Assembly: GCA_032718865.1 (NCBI GenBank)
Contig: JALUTQ010000004.1
Span: forward strand, 806,001 to 870,000
Origin: Tilletia caries
Lineage: Eukaryota > Basidiomycota > Exobasidiomycetes > Tilletiales > Tilletiaceae
Direction: 5' to 3'
DNA length: 64,000 nt
Each line of letters opens with the position of its first letter. Position 1 is the stretch's first letter. The position numbers and the translations under genes are program-made. The notes under the pieces are model-generated. The model did not search any database, was not told the DNA's origin, and was given only the letters and a program-made list of their open reading frames with translations. Below, piece by piece: positions 19,090 to 30,657 of the stretch.

Positions 19090-22000
19090 ATGATCGAACC
19101 GCCTTTAATACGGAAATACGCGAATCAGAACAGCAGCACTCATGCTCGCCCCATAGGCAACCCGTCCTCGCTCCCGTCCTTCTGTCAAAAGGCCGCCGCA
19201 ACTCGAACTCGCACCCGTCGCTCGATCTCGCTCGCTGCCACGCTCTACGCGCTCGTCGGCATCTTCTGCATCTTCGCACTCGCTTCCTTCTCAGCCAACA
19301 ATGTCGCTCATGCTCGCGCCGTCCCAGCAGGAGCAGATTCCGCTCTTCACCTGCCCAGCATCGACCCCACCAATCTCGCCTCATTCGACTCATCTCGTAC
19401 GCACAGCACCGATGACAAGCTCCAGACGGTTCACGCCGATCCTCTTGCTCGGCGCGCATCGGATTCCTCCCTAACGGCCACTTCCCACGATGGGTTCTCG
19501 CCAATCTACCATTCACTCTCTCTCCGCGCCCAGCCCGAACCCGCCGGCGCAAACAATTGCTCATGCGATAAAGGAGAACATCTCCCCATATCCGAGAAGG
19601 TCGCCTTTGGAGTCCTCATGCCCATCCTTGTCCTCCTCTCCGGTCTCTTCGCCGGTCTCACCCTGGGTTACATGTCCCTCGACGAGACTCAGCTCCAGGT
19701 CCTCGCAGCTCAGGGAACTCCGCAGCAAAGGGCTGATGCGGCCAAGATCTCCACCGTCACCAAGGACAGGCATCTTCTGCTTACCACGCTCCTCATCGCA
19801 AACATGATTACAAACGAGGTAAGCATTCAGCATACATGCTCATACAATTCGCAGTTTGAGACCTGACATTCTTCTCCTCCCTCTCACAGACCCTCCCTGT
19901 CATCGCAGATCCACTCTTGGGCGGTGGTGTACAGGCCGTCATCGTCTCCACAGTCCTTGTCATCGTCTTTGCCGAGCTTATTCCCCAGTCCGTCTGCGCC
20001 CGGTATGGTCTCGTCATCGGTGCATACATGGTCTGGCCGACCCGAATCATCATCTTCTGCCTCTACCCCATCGCCTGGCCTGTCTCCCGGATCCTCCACT
20101 ACCTCTTGGGTGCACACTCCGGTATTGTCTACCGTCGAGCCGAGCTCAAAGAGTTGGTCACCATGCATGCGGCTGCATACGGTAAAGGTGGCGACCTCAA
20201 GGGCGACACGATCATGATTGTTGGAGGAGCCCTTGATTTGCAGGAGAAAGTTGTCAAGGACGCAATGACTCCCATCGACAAGGTCTTCATGCTGCCGTAC
20301 TCCGCAAAGCTGGACTACGCCACCTTGGAACGCGTCGTGCGCTCAGGTCACTCTCGCATCCCCATCTACCAAGAATATGATGTCCCCGTCGTTTCCCACT
20401 CAGGCACCGCAACACCGTCCAAGAAGCCCAGTCTGCTCACCACTTTCGCCCGTAAAGCCAGTATGGGCGCGACAAACTCACCTAAGCTCGGACCCACCGC
20501 CACCGATGATAAGAGCACGAACCCCGGCCCAGGAACAGAGTTCGTCAAGCGCAAGAAAATCCTCGGCTCTTTGCTCGTCAAGTCCTGTGTTCTCCTTGAC
20601 CCCGAAGACGCCACCCCGCTCTCGGAGATGGTCATCAACGCCATCCCAACTGTGCCCGGTGACGAACCCCTGCTGAACGTACTCAACGTCTTCCAGGAAG
20701 GTCGCTCGCACATGGCCATCGTCTCCTCCCGCTCCCGTCGTACGCTGGCCGACGGTGTGGCTGATGTGGGCAGCAAGTCGAACATGTTCAAGACGGCCCA
20801 GGGTGCGGCGTCTGGTTCTCGAATGGATGGACTGGGTGACATAGATGAGGAGAAGCAGCTTGAGGTTGTCAATTCTAAGGATGAAGGCACCACGGTCGCC
20901 AGCGAGGAGAAGTCTAAGGAGGCCCTTGAGTTTGAGGAGTCATTTGGTGGGCCTGATTCTCCCATTGGTATCATCACCCTCGAGGACGTCCTTGAGGAGC
21001 TGATCGGCGAAGAGAGTGAGTGTAGCTGAACGAAGAACCGACTCTTCACTTGCTTCCGCTCAGCATCATGCTTACTTCTATTATTTACTCTAACAGTTTG
21101 GGACGAATACGACGAGGTGAATGGTCGTCCCGCCGACTTTGCTCGCCTCAGTCCGCCTCCGAGCCCCGACTCCCGCGGACGCGACCCGGAGATGCACCTG
21201 GCCCTTCCCGACCCCCGCATGCACGAAAAGACGGACTTCCACAAGGACGGCGCAGCTGAAAAGGCGGTGACAGAAGTTCAGCCCACTGTCGTTCACAGCG
21301 AGCAGGCTCAACAGCAAGAGGCCGCTCTAAGCGCCCCCGGTGGGGGACCTGCCAAGACGGTCCTTCAGCGTCTCGGTTTGGCACGGGCGCGCTCTGTTCG
21401 TGAGGACACGAGCACGGAACGGTCGAGTAGTATCCCGTCTGTCGCTGCTGTGGACAGTTCCTCGCCGAACTTGGGCACGAAGGCGAGCCTTCCGGTGGGG
21501 AGTGTGCAGCATCCGCGGACGAAAGGCAGTGTCCCCGATACCGCCCCGTCTGCCACGACGAGCGCTGCGTCCGGTGCCCTTACCGGATTGGGCGTGACGA
21601 CGACGCACCCGTCCTCCGCCTCCGCGGCTAGCTCCACGGCCCCTTCTGCAGGTGGTGTTGGCAATAACAACATCAGCAGTGTCCGACCTGTTGTCGTTCG
21701 CTCGACGACCGCGTCGGGCCAGACGAGCACTGCGACGGCCTTGCTGCCTGAGACGCTGTTGAGGGGTCGTCGACCGGGAGCAGGCGCGAACGAGACGGAA
21801 CCGTTGCCTCCGGGCTCGATTGTCCACTTGGGTGGGGCCGGGCCGTTGTCCCCCGCGATTGGCGGTGGAGCAGCGGCGGCGGCGGCGGCGCTGGGTGCTC
21901 GGGCGCATCGGTTCAAGTCGACGCCTGTGCCGCGACCGGCGATGCGCGCTCGGAGCGTTGGGCCTGGTGGTCTCGGTGGTGCGTCGCCCTCTTCCGGAGG

Positions 22001-22211
22001 TGGAGGGGGAGGAGGGGAGGGCGGACTTGAGCAGTCGGTGTCATCGTTGAATGGCCCTGGGGAGCAGCAACAGCAGCAGGGTGCTCTCTTCATCGCATCC
22101 CCGGCGGCGATGGAGTTGGAGATGCCTCCTTTGGACGCGTCGATCGCTTCGCTTCCTAGCGGTGTCGGCAGCGGACGTTCGAACGCGGATGGCCAGACGA
22201 AGGATGAGTGA
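19090..22211 (+). CDS. MAM3: MAM3/CNNM-type protein (DUF21 plus CBS pair)
   Basis: Three exons (19090-19818, 19890-21015, 21097-22211) give 989 residues. After an N-terminal hydrophobic segment comes the DUF21 transmembrane domain (VAFGVLMPILVLLSGLFAGL, TLGYMSLDETQLQVL, ANMITNETLPVIADPL, VFAELIPQSVCARYGL). The cytosolic CBS pair follows (DAMTPIDKVFMLPYSAKLDY, SGHSRIPIYQE, GIITLEDVLEELIGEEIWDEYDEV). Yeast Mam3 sits in the vacuole membrane and affects metal homeostasis; CNNM relatives handle Mg2+. An inserted Ser/Lys-rich loop lies inside the CBS region, and the last 360 residues are a Ser/Pro/Gly-rich tail. The predicted intron 2 breaks the conserved GEE-IWDEYDE stretch, confirming the junction. 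Confidence 0.9.
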
Positions 22212-22652
22212 AAAGGCTCTCTCTTTTTCGTGCGTGGTTGTGCAACCTTTTGAAATATGGCGGTAGTGGACTTTCGTCCCCTGTGCGCCTCTACCTCGTC
22301 TCCTTTCCCAACTTTCCTTTTCCGATATCGATCAAGCACCACTCTGATAACATGCTGCTTCCCTCTCTCTTGAACCTCTAACTTCGCAAACGGATCGTAC
22401 CTTCCTCTTAATTCCACTCTTTTATTCCAGACCTTCCTGTCTTCTTTGGTGCTCTGATCGAACAGCGTCAAGCCTGGCCGTGAACTGAAGCAGGATCTCG
22501 ATTCTTGGCGACAGAAGCCCGCCCTACTATGATGAGAGAGCCTTAAGAACTGTCTCTACGGGATACAATATGCGATTCCAGCCCCCCGCTTACCCTAACA
22601 CCCCCCCTAACCCCCAGATTGAAGCAATTTGACCCCTCCCTCCCTCGCCCTA
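22212..22652. other. Convergent 3' region between MAM3 and SEY1
   Basis: No gene. It holds the two 3' UTRs. A C-rich stretch near 22580-22620 contains two CCCTAA words, which look like chance rather than an interstitial telomere. Confidence 0.6.
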
Positions 22653-25537
22653 TCAGTCAACCTTCTTGCTCGTGGTCGGCTGAAGCTCGATCTCCTCACC
22701 CACCGCCTCTGGCTGCGTACGCCTCGTCCTCACCGACGCCGACCCATCGCGCAGCACAGCAGGCTGCGGCAACGGCGCCGAAAAGTGCGTCCGCAGCTGA
22801 TCATCCGCCAGACGATGCACCTCCCTCCCCACCGCCTTACTCACGCTAACCAAAGGCCCGCCCAAGTTAAGCTTGTACACCACAAACGATCCCGCGCACG
22901 CCAGGAGGAGGAAGGTGAAGTACAGCGGGTTCCGGATCACCGCCATGAACTCGTTCCAGCCCAGGAGGACCATGACGCCGTACATCCAGAGCGGCACCTG
23001 CGCGATGCTCGACACGGTGCTCCGCTTCGCTTCGACGAAGTACGCATCGGCTTCCTTGCGGAATCGCGCGCCGACGTCTTCTTTGCGGGACTCGGTGAAG
23101 ACGATGAGCGAGGAGGGGAAGTCGAACTCTTCCTCCTCGCCGCGGTCGACCGCGGCTGCTGTGGCAGGGTCGTCTGAGGAAGAGGGCAGGGAGATCTCGT
23201 GCTCTGGGTTCGTTGGCGCGATCTTTGCGTAGATCGGGATGAGGGCGAGTGTCTGTGATGAAGCAGCCATTGAGCACTTTGCAGACCTCAATTTCCCAAA
23301 AGGGGACAAATAGCAGCCACGAAGACTCCAACAAAGGGGACTCACTTGATCCCTCGCTTTCCGGAACAGTCCATCAATATCATCATCAGGCTTCCACACG
23401 CGAGGTACACCCTCAGCATCGTACCGGAATCGATCCTCGAACACGCTGCGCAGCTTGGCCATCAAGGTCGCGTCCGCAGTTTGCTCGTCTATCTTGGCGC
23501 GCAGCGCGAGCCACGCCTTCCGTCGTAGTGAGCGAAGGGCGACGACGTTCTCCTGCTCGGTGCAGTTGAATGCTGCATCAGGTCCCGGGGGACAGGGAGA
23601 TCGTTGTGAGCATCAGTAACTTTCTCCTCCGCTGTTAGAACGCGTGCTCAACCAAGAAAAACTCACTCTTTGCTCGTCGTGAGTACGTCGCCTCCGCCTG
23701 CCCCAACGCGTCCGTAAACGTCTTAAGGACAGCATCCCACATCTCCGGCCTCGGCTTCGACAGCGCCAGCTCCGTAGGCTCCGCAATCGCCTTCTTGAAC
23801 GTCCGCTCGATCTGGGTGATCATCTTCTTCGTCTCCTCCGCCCGACACTGGTCCGCAATCTGGGAGATGTCGTCGAGCAGCTGGGCGTGCTCCTCCTCGA
23901 CAGACGTGCTCCAGTCGGTGTCGGTGAGGAGGATGGCGGCGCAGGCGGTGGCGAAGATCGTCTCGGCCCTCGCTCGCTCGGCACCGACGACCTCGGCGAA
24001 GTCGTTACCTTCGCCCCGCAGCTTGTCGGTCACATTACTCTTGAACTCGGCCAAGACGGTCTTGTGGAGATTCTTGAGCTGGCCGAGGAAGAAGGGCAGG
24101 AGGGTGCTGTTGAGCTTCTCGAGGAGGTCGATGCGTTTCTTCTTGTAGACTTCCTGGTGGTAGCGGGACGCGTCGCGGTCGAATTTGGCGAGGGCGGTGG
24201 ATCGGTGGGTGTGCATGTCGGGGCCGAGAGATTCGAGGACGGTGCCTGCCTCGATGGGACGACGGAATGCTTTGACGTCGGAGCCGAAGGAGGCAAAGGC
24301 AGCATTGGCGATTTCGTCACAACGGAACTGTGCGAGGAGTTCCTGCTGGGTGGGCAGGTCAAGGTCCTTGTTGCTCATGACTTGGTCCCAGATACTGTTC
24401 AGGTAGTGGGGAAGACCGTCGGCCGGAATTCGCTTGTGATACTCTGTTTTGAAGACGTAGTTGCTGTCCTGGGGGTCATTAAAGCGACTGCGTAATCGGA
24501 CGACTTGCTTTTCGAATTCATCTGGCATGAGGATCTTGTGTGGTAGAGTAGTGAAGTTAAAGTCAAAGAAGTCTGTAATCAACGACCCTTCCAGGCCGTC
24601 TGGCTGTGGAGTCATATAGTGATGTCTGTCAGTGCGTGTGAGAGTTAAGAGTTAAGAGGGTTTTGGGGAGGCTCACCTTGGAGAGACCGTCCCAGAGGCG
24701 GCCCAAGTCAGTCATGATGGTAGTCTGGAGGTTGGCGAGGGGAGTATGTCCGACGTGGTCACGAATAATGAAGAGGAGGAGAGTCTTATCCTTGGGGCCG
24801 ACCTGCTTGGCCTTGCTTGACTGGAACAAGCTGAGGTTGACCTCGAAGACGGTCTTAAGGAGGCCCATGTTTGCGCCTTGGTACAGGCCGACCTGGTGTT
24901 CCCACATGTTGACGATAAGAACTTCTGCACTGGACATGCTGAAGAGAGCGCTCTTGCGCTCGAAGTCCTGGTCTTCTCCGCGTTCTCTGCCGTCGGAACC
25001 CTCGACATCCATGACGAGGACCTTCATGTCCTTGCCCCGGCACATCCAAATACCTGTATACAAGCAAAGTGTGGATGAGTGAGGTCGATGTATGCGCTCG
25101 TATGTAGAGGAGCAGACACTCACCTTTTGTGGTCTGTTGACGCTTGGTCTCGTCCATGACTTGGAAGGAGGTGCCGAAGACCTTGTTGAGGAGAGTGGAC
25201 TTTCCGGTTGACTGCGAGCCTGGGGGTGGAGAGAGAACACAGACAGCGGGTCAGGTAGCAGTCGCGTACGAAGCGCGGAGATGACAGGAAGAGGCTCACC
25301 GATGACGGCGCAGAGGTTGTATCCGAAGCCAGCGTCGAGGAGTTCCCAGTGCTGGAGACTTCCGGTGAGGTCTGGGTAGAACTGCTTCTGCTCGTTGATG
25401 ACCTGTACGCGCTCGAGCTGGCTCTGGCTGCTTCCGGCCGGCCCGACGCCGGAGACGGCATTGGCAGCGGTTGAGGCGGCGCTGGTGAGCATGCTGGCCG
25501 TCGAAGCCGCCGCGTCTTGCACCAGTTGGCTTGCCAT
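22653..25537 (-). CDS. SEY1: SEY1, dynamin-like GTPase for ER fusion
   Basis: Six exons (25537-25300, 25219-25124, 25053-24677, 24603-23667, 23572-23346, 23252-22653) give 824 residues, the usual size for Sey1/RHD3 proteins (about 780-860). The G1 P-loop GSQSTGKST is at about residues 80-88 and spans the first junction. Next come the G3 region [20 protein letters not shown] and the G4-like [11 protein letters not shown]. The helical bundle contains [15 protein letters not shown]. Near the C-terminus two membrane segments form a hairpin ([16 protein letters not shown] and [19 protein letters not shown]), followed by a cytosolic tail. It drives homotypic fusion of ER tubules. It is divergently transcribed from the PARP-zinc-finger gene. 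Confidence 0.93.
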
Positions 25538-25816
25538 TCTGCTGTCTGAGTCACTCGCACACGCGGATCGTCGACGTGGTCAAGGCAGTGGCCGGTGGCC
25601 GAGTGAGTGAGTGAGTGAGTGGATTGCCACGTGACTTGCTGCAGCACGTGGCGTGGCAAGACGCGTCTCAAGTGAAACGCGCCTCGTGTCGCGTGTCTGG
25701 ATTCAATTCTGGCTGGACGCGTTCCTTGCTCTGCTTGTTGATGGTGACCACGACACCGACACCGACACCGACCATATCAAAGTACACAGCTCGCAGTTTG
25801 CACTTGTTCTTCTGCC
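25538..25816. promoter_or_regulatory. Shared 280-bp divergent promoter region
   Basis: This lies between SEY1 (minus) and the PARP-type zinc-finger gene (plus). It contains a (GAGT)n tract at about 25598-25620, two CACGTG words (25628 and about 25645) that are palindromic bHLH-type sites, and an imperfect CACCGACACCGACACCGAC repeat. Confidence 0.45.
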
Positions 25817-26829
25817 ATGGCTTACCGCGTTGGTGAGTTCGGCACGCGGCTCATGCGCTTCTGCTGCTGCTCTTGCCGCCAGGTGAACTGAGTACTGACC
25901 TCTCGCTCCTCCTTCTGGCTGGCTGGTTTGCGTGCAGAGTACGCTTCCACTGGGCGCGCAGGTACGTGCCCTCCTCCGCACCCACCCTTCCCAATATCCC
26001 ACCCGCTGACTCTTATTTCCCTCTACTATCTCGCTATACAGGCTGCAAGGGCCCCAAGGGCTGCAAGGACTCCGGCGAGGCCAACAAGATCCCCAAGGGT
26101 GCCCTCCGCTTCGGCACGGTCGTCGACATCAACGGCAACACCACCTTCATGTGGCGCCACTTTGGCTGCATCACCGACACCATCTGCGGACACCTCGCAG
26201 AAAAGGTGGGCGAGCCTGCCGACCTCGTGAGTATTCCACACACGACACGGATCACCCAGTCACCTCCCCGCATTCACTCACCTTTCTTCTTCCCTATCCA
26301 CTCCTTCCAGGACGGCTACGAGGACCTCACGGAGGAAGACCAGAAGCGCATTGACTACATCTTCGAGCATGGCGCCGTTCCCGAGGCCGAAGTCACTCCT
26401 GCCCTTCGCGAAGAAACCAAGCGCAAGGAGGCCGAAAAGGAACAAAAGGAAGCCGAGAAGCAGCGCGTGAAGGACGAGAAAGCTGCAGCCAAGCAGAAGG
26501 TTAAGGGCGACAAGGCAGCCGAGAAGCAGGCAAGCACGCCCAAGAAGCGCAAGAAGGCCGACGTCGAAGCTGATGAAGAGGTACAGCAGGAGGAGGAAAC
26601 CAAGGCCGACGACAAAGGGAAGGCCAAGAGTAAGGCTGCTGAACCGGAGGAAGAAGCACCACCCGCGAAGAAGCGCGGCCGCCCTGCAAAGGCAAAGCAG
26701 GAGCAGGACAAGGCCCCAGAAGCTTCTGCTTCCACCTCCACTCGGCCCACAAGAGCTCGCGCAGCCAAGGCCAAGCAGGCCAAGGCTGACGAGGACGATG
26801 GCGATGAAGAAGATGATCAATGTAAGTAG
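25817..26829 (+). CDS. PARP-type zinc-finger protein with Lys/Glu-rich tail
   Basis: Four exons (25817-25832, 25938-25961, 26042-26226, 26311-26829). The N-terminus forms a PARP-type zinc finger in its fungal variant: MAYRVEYASTGRAGCKGPKG, then CKDS, GALRFG and FMWRHFGC, giving C-x5-C...H-x2-C. Such fingers recognise DNA breaks and nicks. The following region (GYEDLTEEDQKRIDYIFEHG) is conserved in the family. The tail is a charged Lys/Ala/Glu coil with KKRGRPAKAK, an AT-hook-like motif. The stop TAG at 26827-26829 lies inside a perfect splice donor (GTAAGTAG). Splicing there would bypass the stop and join this gene to RTT109 in frame (see findings). Confidence 0.82.
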
Positions 26830-27072
26830 TCCTACGAAACAATTACCCCTCCCTTCCCCCGCTTCGGCCCCTTGGATCTTCCAATCACCGCCCCTCCTAT
26901 CGCTTCATATCTGAGAGTGCCATTCTCTGACCCTGGTACACAGTTGACCCCTCTTTTGCGTCTGATGTCTCGCTCCCCGCCTCCTCGCCCGCGCACACCC
27001 CTCAACCGACAGAAATTCAACAAGCTGAATTCCCACCTTCCTTCGTCGCCTCGTCAACCACGACGACAACAG

Positions 27073-27141
27073 CAACGACAGCAACAGCAACAACAACAAC
27101 AGCAACGACAGTAACAACAGCAACAACAGCAACAAGAGAAG
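27073..27141. repeat. (CAA/CAG)n repeat tract
   Basis: Degenerate AACAGC/AACAAC repeats just upstream of RTT109. In the frame that opens into RTT109 they would code for a Thr/Ala run; in another frame they code for a Gln run ended by TAA. Confidence 0.7.
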
Positions 27142-27221
27142 AAGAAGACGCCCCTCGTCATACCTCACGGCCACTTCTCTCCGACACATCCGAACACCTC
27201 TTGGCAGAAGTCTTCGATGCC

Positions 27222-30200
27222 ATGCCACCGCTGGGCCCACAATCCCCAGCCCCTTCATACAACGCTGCCTCCCTTCTCAGCTATCTCCGTGAATCTCTAG
27301 CCTCCTCACCCCTTGCTTCTGGCTATCGAGGCCTCAATGGCCAGCTCCGCATACATGCCCTCTTCAGCACTCCAAGACCAGCTCGTGATCTCTTTCCTCT
27401 TGCACATCTTGATCTCGCCTCTCCCGAATCCGCAGCTGGCCAACGTCAGCCCGTGGATGCCTTTCTCGAACACATCCTCGTCACCGTCAGTTTTGCACCC
27501 ACGAACCCATCCCAAAATCCCCTTTCTCAGCAGCAGCAGCAGCAGCAATCAAACAGCTCGACAAGCATGCATTCAAGCTCCGAAGCAGCAGCGCCTTCTT
27601 CGTCTCAATCCGAATCTCAATCTGCCCCTTCACACGGCCATCAAATGACCATCGCGCTCGAGTGCTTCCTCTACACGGTCCCTGCCCACCGCGCCGCCAT
27701 TCTGTACGTCTCCAAGCTCGACTCCACCGGGCTCGGACCATCCTGTCCGAAGAGCGGGCATGTACCATTCATGTCCGAAGAGGTCGAGATGGTCCTCGAA
27801 GGACAGGCGACCACAACGGAGGGCAACCCACATCCAAGCACCACTCTCACCCGCGCCGTCACGACAGCCTTCATCTCCTACTTTGCCTCCTTCCAACACT
27901 GGCTTCCCTTCTCGTCTCCAGCGACAGCTCCTGTCAATCAAGACCCGTTCCCATTCCCGCCCCGGCTCGAGAAGACGCTTGCTGCCCGTCGGGAGGCACT
28001 GGAGAAGTCCCCGGTCCGACATCTCTCGGTCCATGTGCTCGCTCGCGCCCAGCGGTGCTATCTTTTCCCAGACTCCAACCTCAATCCCTCCAAGCGGGTG
28101 CTCAGCGATGGCGGCTTGATCCGCTGGTGGCGCCGCACGCTCTCCGACGCCATCTTTGCCACCCGCTTCGAGCACACCCGCGCCGTACAAGAGAGCGGTG
28201 GTTCGGGCTCGGATCACAGCCCGCTCACTGTACTCCCGTTCTACCTGATCCCGGGATACTCCAAGTACGAGTCTCACCCTATCGTGCCGCTGCCGGCCAT
28301 ACCCAACTTCATAAATGACACCGTCGCTGCGCAGACGAGCGCGTCGAGCCCACGCAAGGCGGCGCGGAGGACCGACTTGCACCCTTCGTGGCCCATCCCA
28401 CCTCCTGGCTCCCACCCTGCTCCCTCACATGCACCCAATGCACCTGCTGCCATTGATGTGAATGACGAAGATGAGTTGATGTTTTGGGAAAGCCAGGCGA
28501 TGGCCTCGACCTCCTCGCCCACGCATGGACGCAGCATCTCGCCCCTGTGGGAGAAGCTCGGCAAGTTGGACGAGCGGGCCAGTCTGACAGACGCCCGATG
28601 GACCTACGGCCATCCGTATAGTCTCGAGGGCACGGGCGTGCACGATCCGACGACGCTCCCCGTCCTGCCGCTCTACCACCCCGTCGCGCGCTCGCGGACT
28701 CGGCACGAGGGGAAGAATGTGGCGAGTGCGTATGATAGCGCGGCGTCGACGCGCGGGTGGCGCAGTATTGCGACGCTGCTGCCGCACTTTGAGGACGATC
28801 CGAAAAGTCGCTTTGTTGATGAGATTGTTAGGGATGCGCATGAGCACGGTGGGCCGAGCTTGTTGCGTGCTACTGCAGCTGGTGCGGTGTCGGCATCGGC
28901 GTCGGCGGCGGCGTCATCGTCGATGATTTCGACAAAGTCGAAGTCGAGCACGGCGTTTGGGGAGTCTCAGGTTGTCAATGGGTCCGCGTCGCCTTTGCGA
29001 GGTCCGACCGTGTTGACGGGTACGGAGAAAGCGGCTGTCGACTCTCCCGAGGCTCAGGCTCCTGTGACGGCCTCGTCCCTCCGGAAGAGCGCAGCGCTGC
29101 GAAGTCAGATGGTGGAACGTGTCGCGTTGGACAACATCCCGCCCACCGAATTTTGGGAGCGCATGGGTTTCCGGCAGGAATGCTGCGCCGGCAACGCCGT
29201 CGGTGTCTTCGTTGTCCTCTTCACACTCGAAGAGCCCCTGTCCGCCGCGACGGGAGCCGATTCTACTGCGCCCAGACTGCTACCCGCGACGCCGCCGGCG
29301 CCCCAGCCGCTCTCGCTCCCGCACCCGTCCATCCCGGACATGGTGATGAAGAACATCATGCGGGATGCGTGTGATTGGAGTAATGGGCCCAGTGCGGAGA
29401 AGTTGACGCAGACGTGGGGAGAGGCGGTGCATAAGGCTGTGATGCGGAAGGGGAACGTTCGGCGGTACCTCGCCACCGGTCGGGGTGGGGGCGATACCTC
29501 GCCGGCCCCGGCCCCGGCAATGCAACAGCAAGGGGTTGGTAGCACGTCGGGAGGAGGCAACCATGTAGATGCGAGACCGACACATCCGAGTCCGCTGAAG
29601 CGGTTAGCCTCGGACCGCAGCAACTCGGCAGCGAGCGACCTCGACTCACCCGCTTCGCCCTCCAAGACGCCCGTCCAGATCACACGTTCGAGCGCGCGCA
29701 TAGCGATACGCGAGAGTCAGTCGCCCGGACCTGCCGGACCGTCTGCGGCTGCGGCTGCGAGCGGATCGGCTGGAACGCCAGGACTGCGGACGCGCTCGAT
29801 GAGCCGGACCATCTCGCTGCCTGATGTCTTCCTGGGCAGTATCGGCGGCCTGGAGGGCTCTCCTACCAAGTCGGACCGGACGGTGCGCAACAAGGCTTTC
29901 AACAGGGCCAGTCCGAGCCTTGGGGTTGGGGTTCGCAAAATGGTGGCGCTGCGCAGGAATGGAGATGGGCGCGGCACCACGCCGATGATGATGGCTGAAG
30001 ACGATGCTCCATCGACGCCAGGGACGACGAATGCTCAACGCGCCCCGGGCCCCGCCGTCAGGCTGCAGGACGCCCCCACCGACGAACCCGCGTGGATTGG
30101 GTACAACACCATATGGACGACAGTGGCGCTGCACGGCCCGCCCGCGCACGTCGTTTCCCGCGCTGAGGAGAAGCTGAAGGTGGCCCTTGCGGAGGCGGAG

Positions 30201-30386
30201 GCTAGGTCGAAGATGTCGGATCATCGTGTCGAGGATGTGCCGATGATGATGGTTGCCAACGAGGCTGGGACGACACAGGGCGCAGCTGTGGCAGCGGCGG
30301 CGTCGGCGGCGGTTGGTGGTCCTGGCAGGTCTGCACAACCGGTGACAATGCTGGCTGTCAAGAAGAAGAAGAAGCCGAACCCTTGA
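27222..30386 (+). CDS. RTT109: RTT109-type histone H3-K56 acetyltransferase (KAT11 domain)
   Basis: A single exon of 1054 residues from the Met at 27222. Conserved Rtt109 blocks occur in order: LRIHALFSTPRPARDLFPL, AILYVSKLDSTGLG, VHVLARAQRCYLFPDSNLNP, LIRWWRRTLS, FYLIPGYSKYESHPIV, then DDPKSRFVDEIV (matching the catalytic Asp-Asp segment of yeast Rtt109) and NIPPTEFWERMGFRQECCAG. It acetylates newly made H3 on Lys56 with a histone chaperone, for replication and repair. Yeast Rtt109 has 436 residues; this protein is over twice that because of Ser/Pro/Ala-rich insertions and a long C-terminal tail ending VKKKKKPNP. The frame stays open upstream to 26943, so translation could begin in, or be spliced from, the preceding gene. 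Confidence 0.88.
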   Translation: MPPLGPQSPAPSYNAASLLSYLRESLASSPLASGYRGLNGQLRIHALFSTPRPARDLFPLAHLDLASPESAAGQRQPVDAFLEHILVTVSFAPTNPSQNPLSQQQQQQQSNSSTSMHSSSEAAAPSSSQSESQSAPSHGHQMTIALECFLYTVPAHRAAILYVSKLDSTGLGPSCPKSGHVPFMSEEVEMVLEGQATTTEGNPHPSTTLTRAVTTAFISYFASFQHWLPFSSPATAPVNQDPFPFPPRLEKTLAARREALEKSPVRHLSVHVLARAQRCYLFPDSNLNPSKRVLSDGGLIRWWRRTLSDAIFATRFEHTRAVQESGGSGSDHSPLTVLPFYLIPGYSKYESHPIVPLPAIPNFINDTVAAQTSASSPRKAARRTDLHPSWPIPPPGSHPAPSHAPNAPAAIDVNDEDELMFWESQAMASTSSPTHGRSISPLWEKLGKLDERASLTDARWTYGHPYSLEGTGVHDPTTLPVLPLYHPVARSRTRHEGKNVASAYDSAASTRGWRSIATLLPHFEDDPKSRFVDEIVRDAHEHGGPSLLRATAAGAVSASASAAASSSMISTKSKSSTAFGESQVVNGSASPLRGPTVLTGTEKAAVDSPEAQAPVTASSLRKSAALRSQMVERVALDNIPPTEFWERMGFRQECCAGNAVGVFVVLFTLEEPLSAATGADSTAPRLLPATPPAPQPLSLPHPSIPDMVMKNIMRDACDWSNGPSAEKLTQTWGEAVHKAVMRKGNVRRYLATGRGGGDTSPAPAPAMQQQGVGSTSGGGNHVDARPTHPSPLKRLASDRSNSAASDLDSPASPSKTPVQITRSSARIAIRESQSPGPAGPSAAAAASGSAGTPGLRTRSMSRTISLPDVFLGSIGGLEGSPTKSDRTVRNKAFNRASPSLGVGVRKMVALRRNGDGRGTTPMMMAEDDAPSTPGTTNAQRAPGPAVRLQDAPTDEPAWIGYNTIWTTVALHGPPAHVVSRAEEKLKVALAEAEARSKMSDHRVEDVPMMMVANEAGTTQGAAVAAAASAAVGGPGRSAQPVTMLAVKKKKKPNP

Positions 30387-30657
30387 GCGCTGCAGCTACC
30401 TTTCCCCTTTCCTTTTCTGTGCAGATGGCCCCCATTCGAGACTACCTGCTCACTACGTTACTTTACCGCAAGGACTGTTCATCAATCGAAATCAATCAAG
30501 TTGTGCATCGACCATAATGGGGAATCTTGTGACATTTGCGTAGAGATATGTATTCATGAGACGCCATCATGCATCATGGACCAGATAAGCAAGTAAGGAA
30601 AGTAGCTTGTGTGTGAGAGAGAGCGGAAAAGGCGCTCGAGCAGCAGCTACATACAAG
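30387..30657. other. Convergent 3' region between RTT109 and SEC2
   Basis: 271 bp containing only 3' UTR-type sequence. No gene or obvious repeat. Confidence 0.6.

Noticed and set aside
21365..22471. Long minus-strand frame (368 codons) opposite the MAM3 tail
   Set aside because: It is a shadow of low-complexity GC-rich coding sequence; the plus frame is spliced to the conserved CBS domain.
22575..22620. C-rich CCCTAA words as an interstitial telomere
   Set aside because: Only two hexamers with irregular C runs between them; no tandem array.
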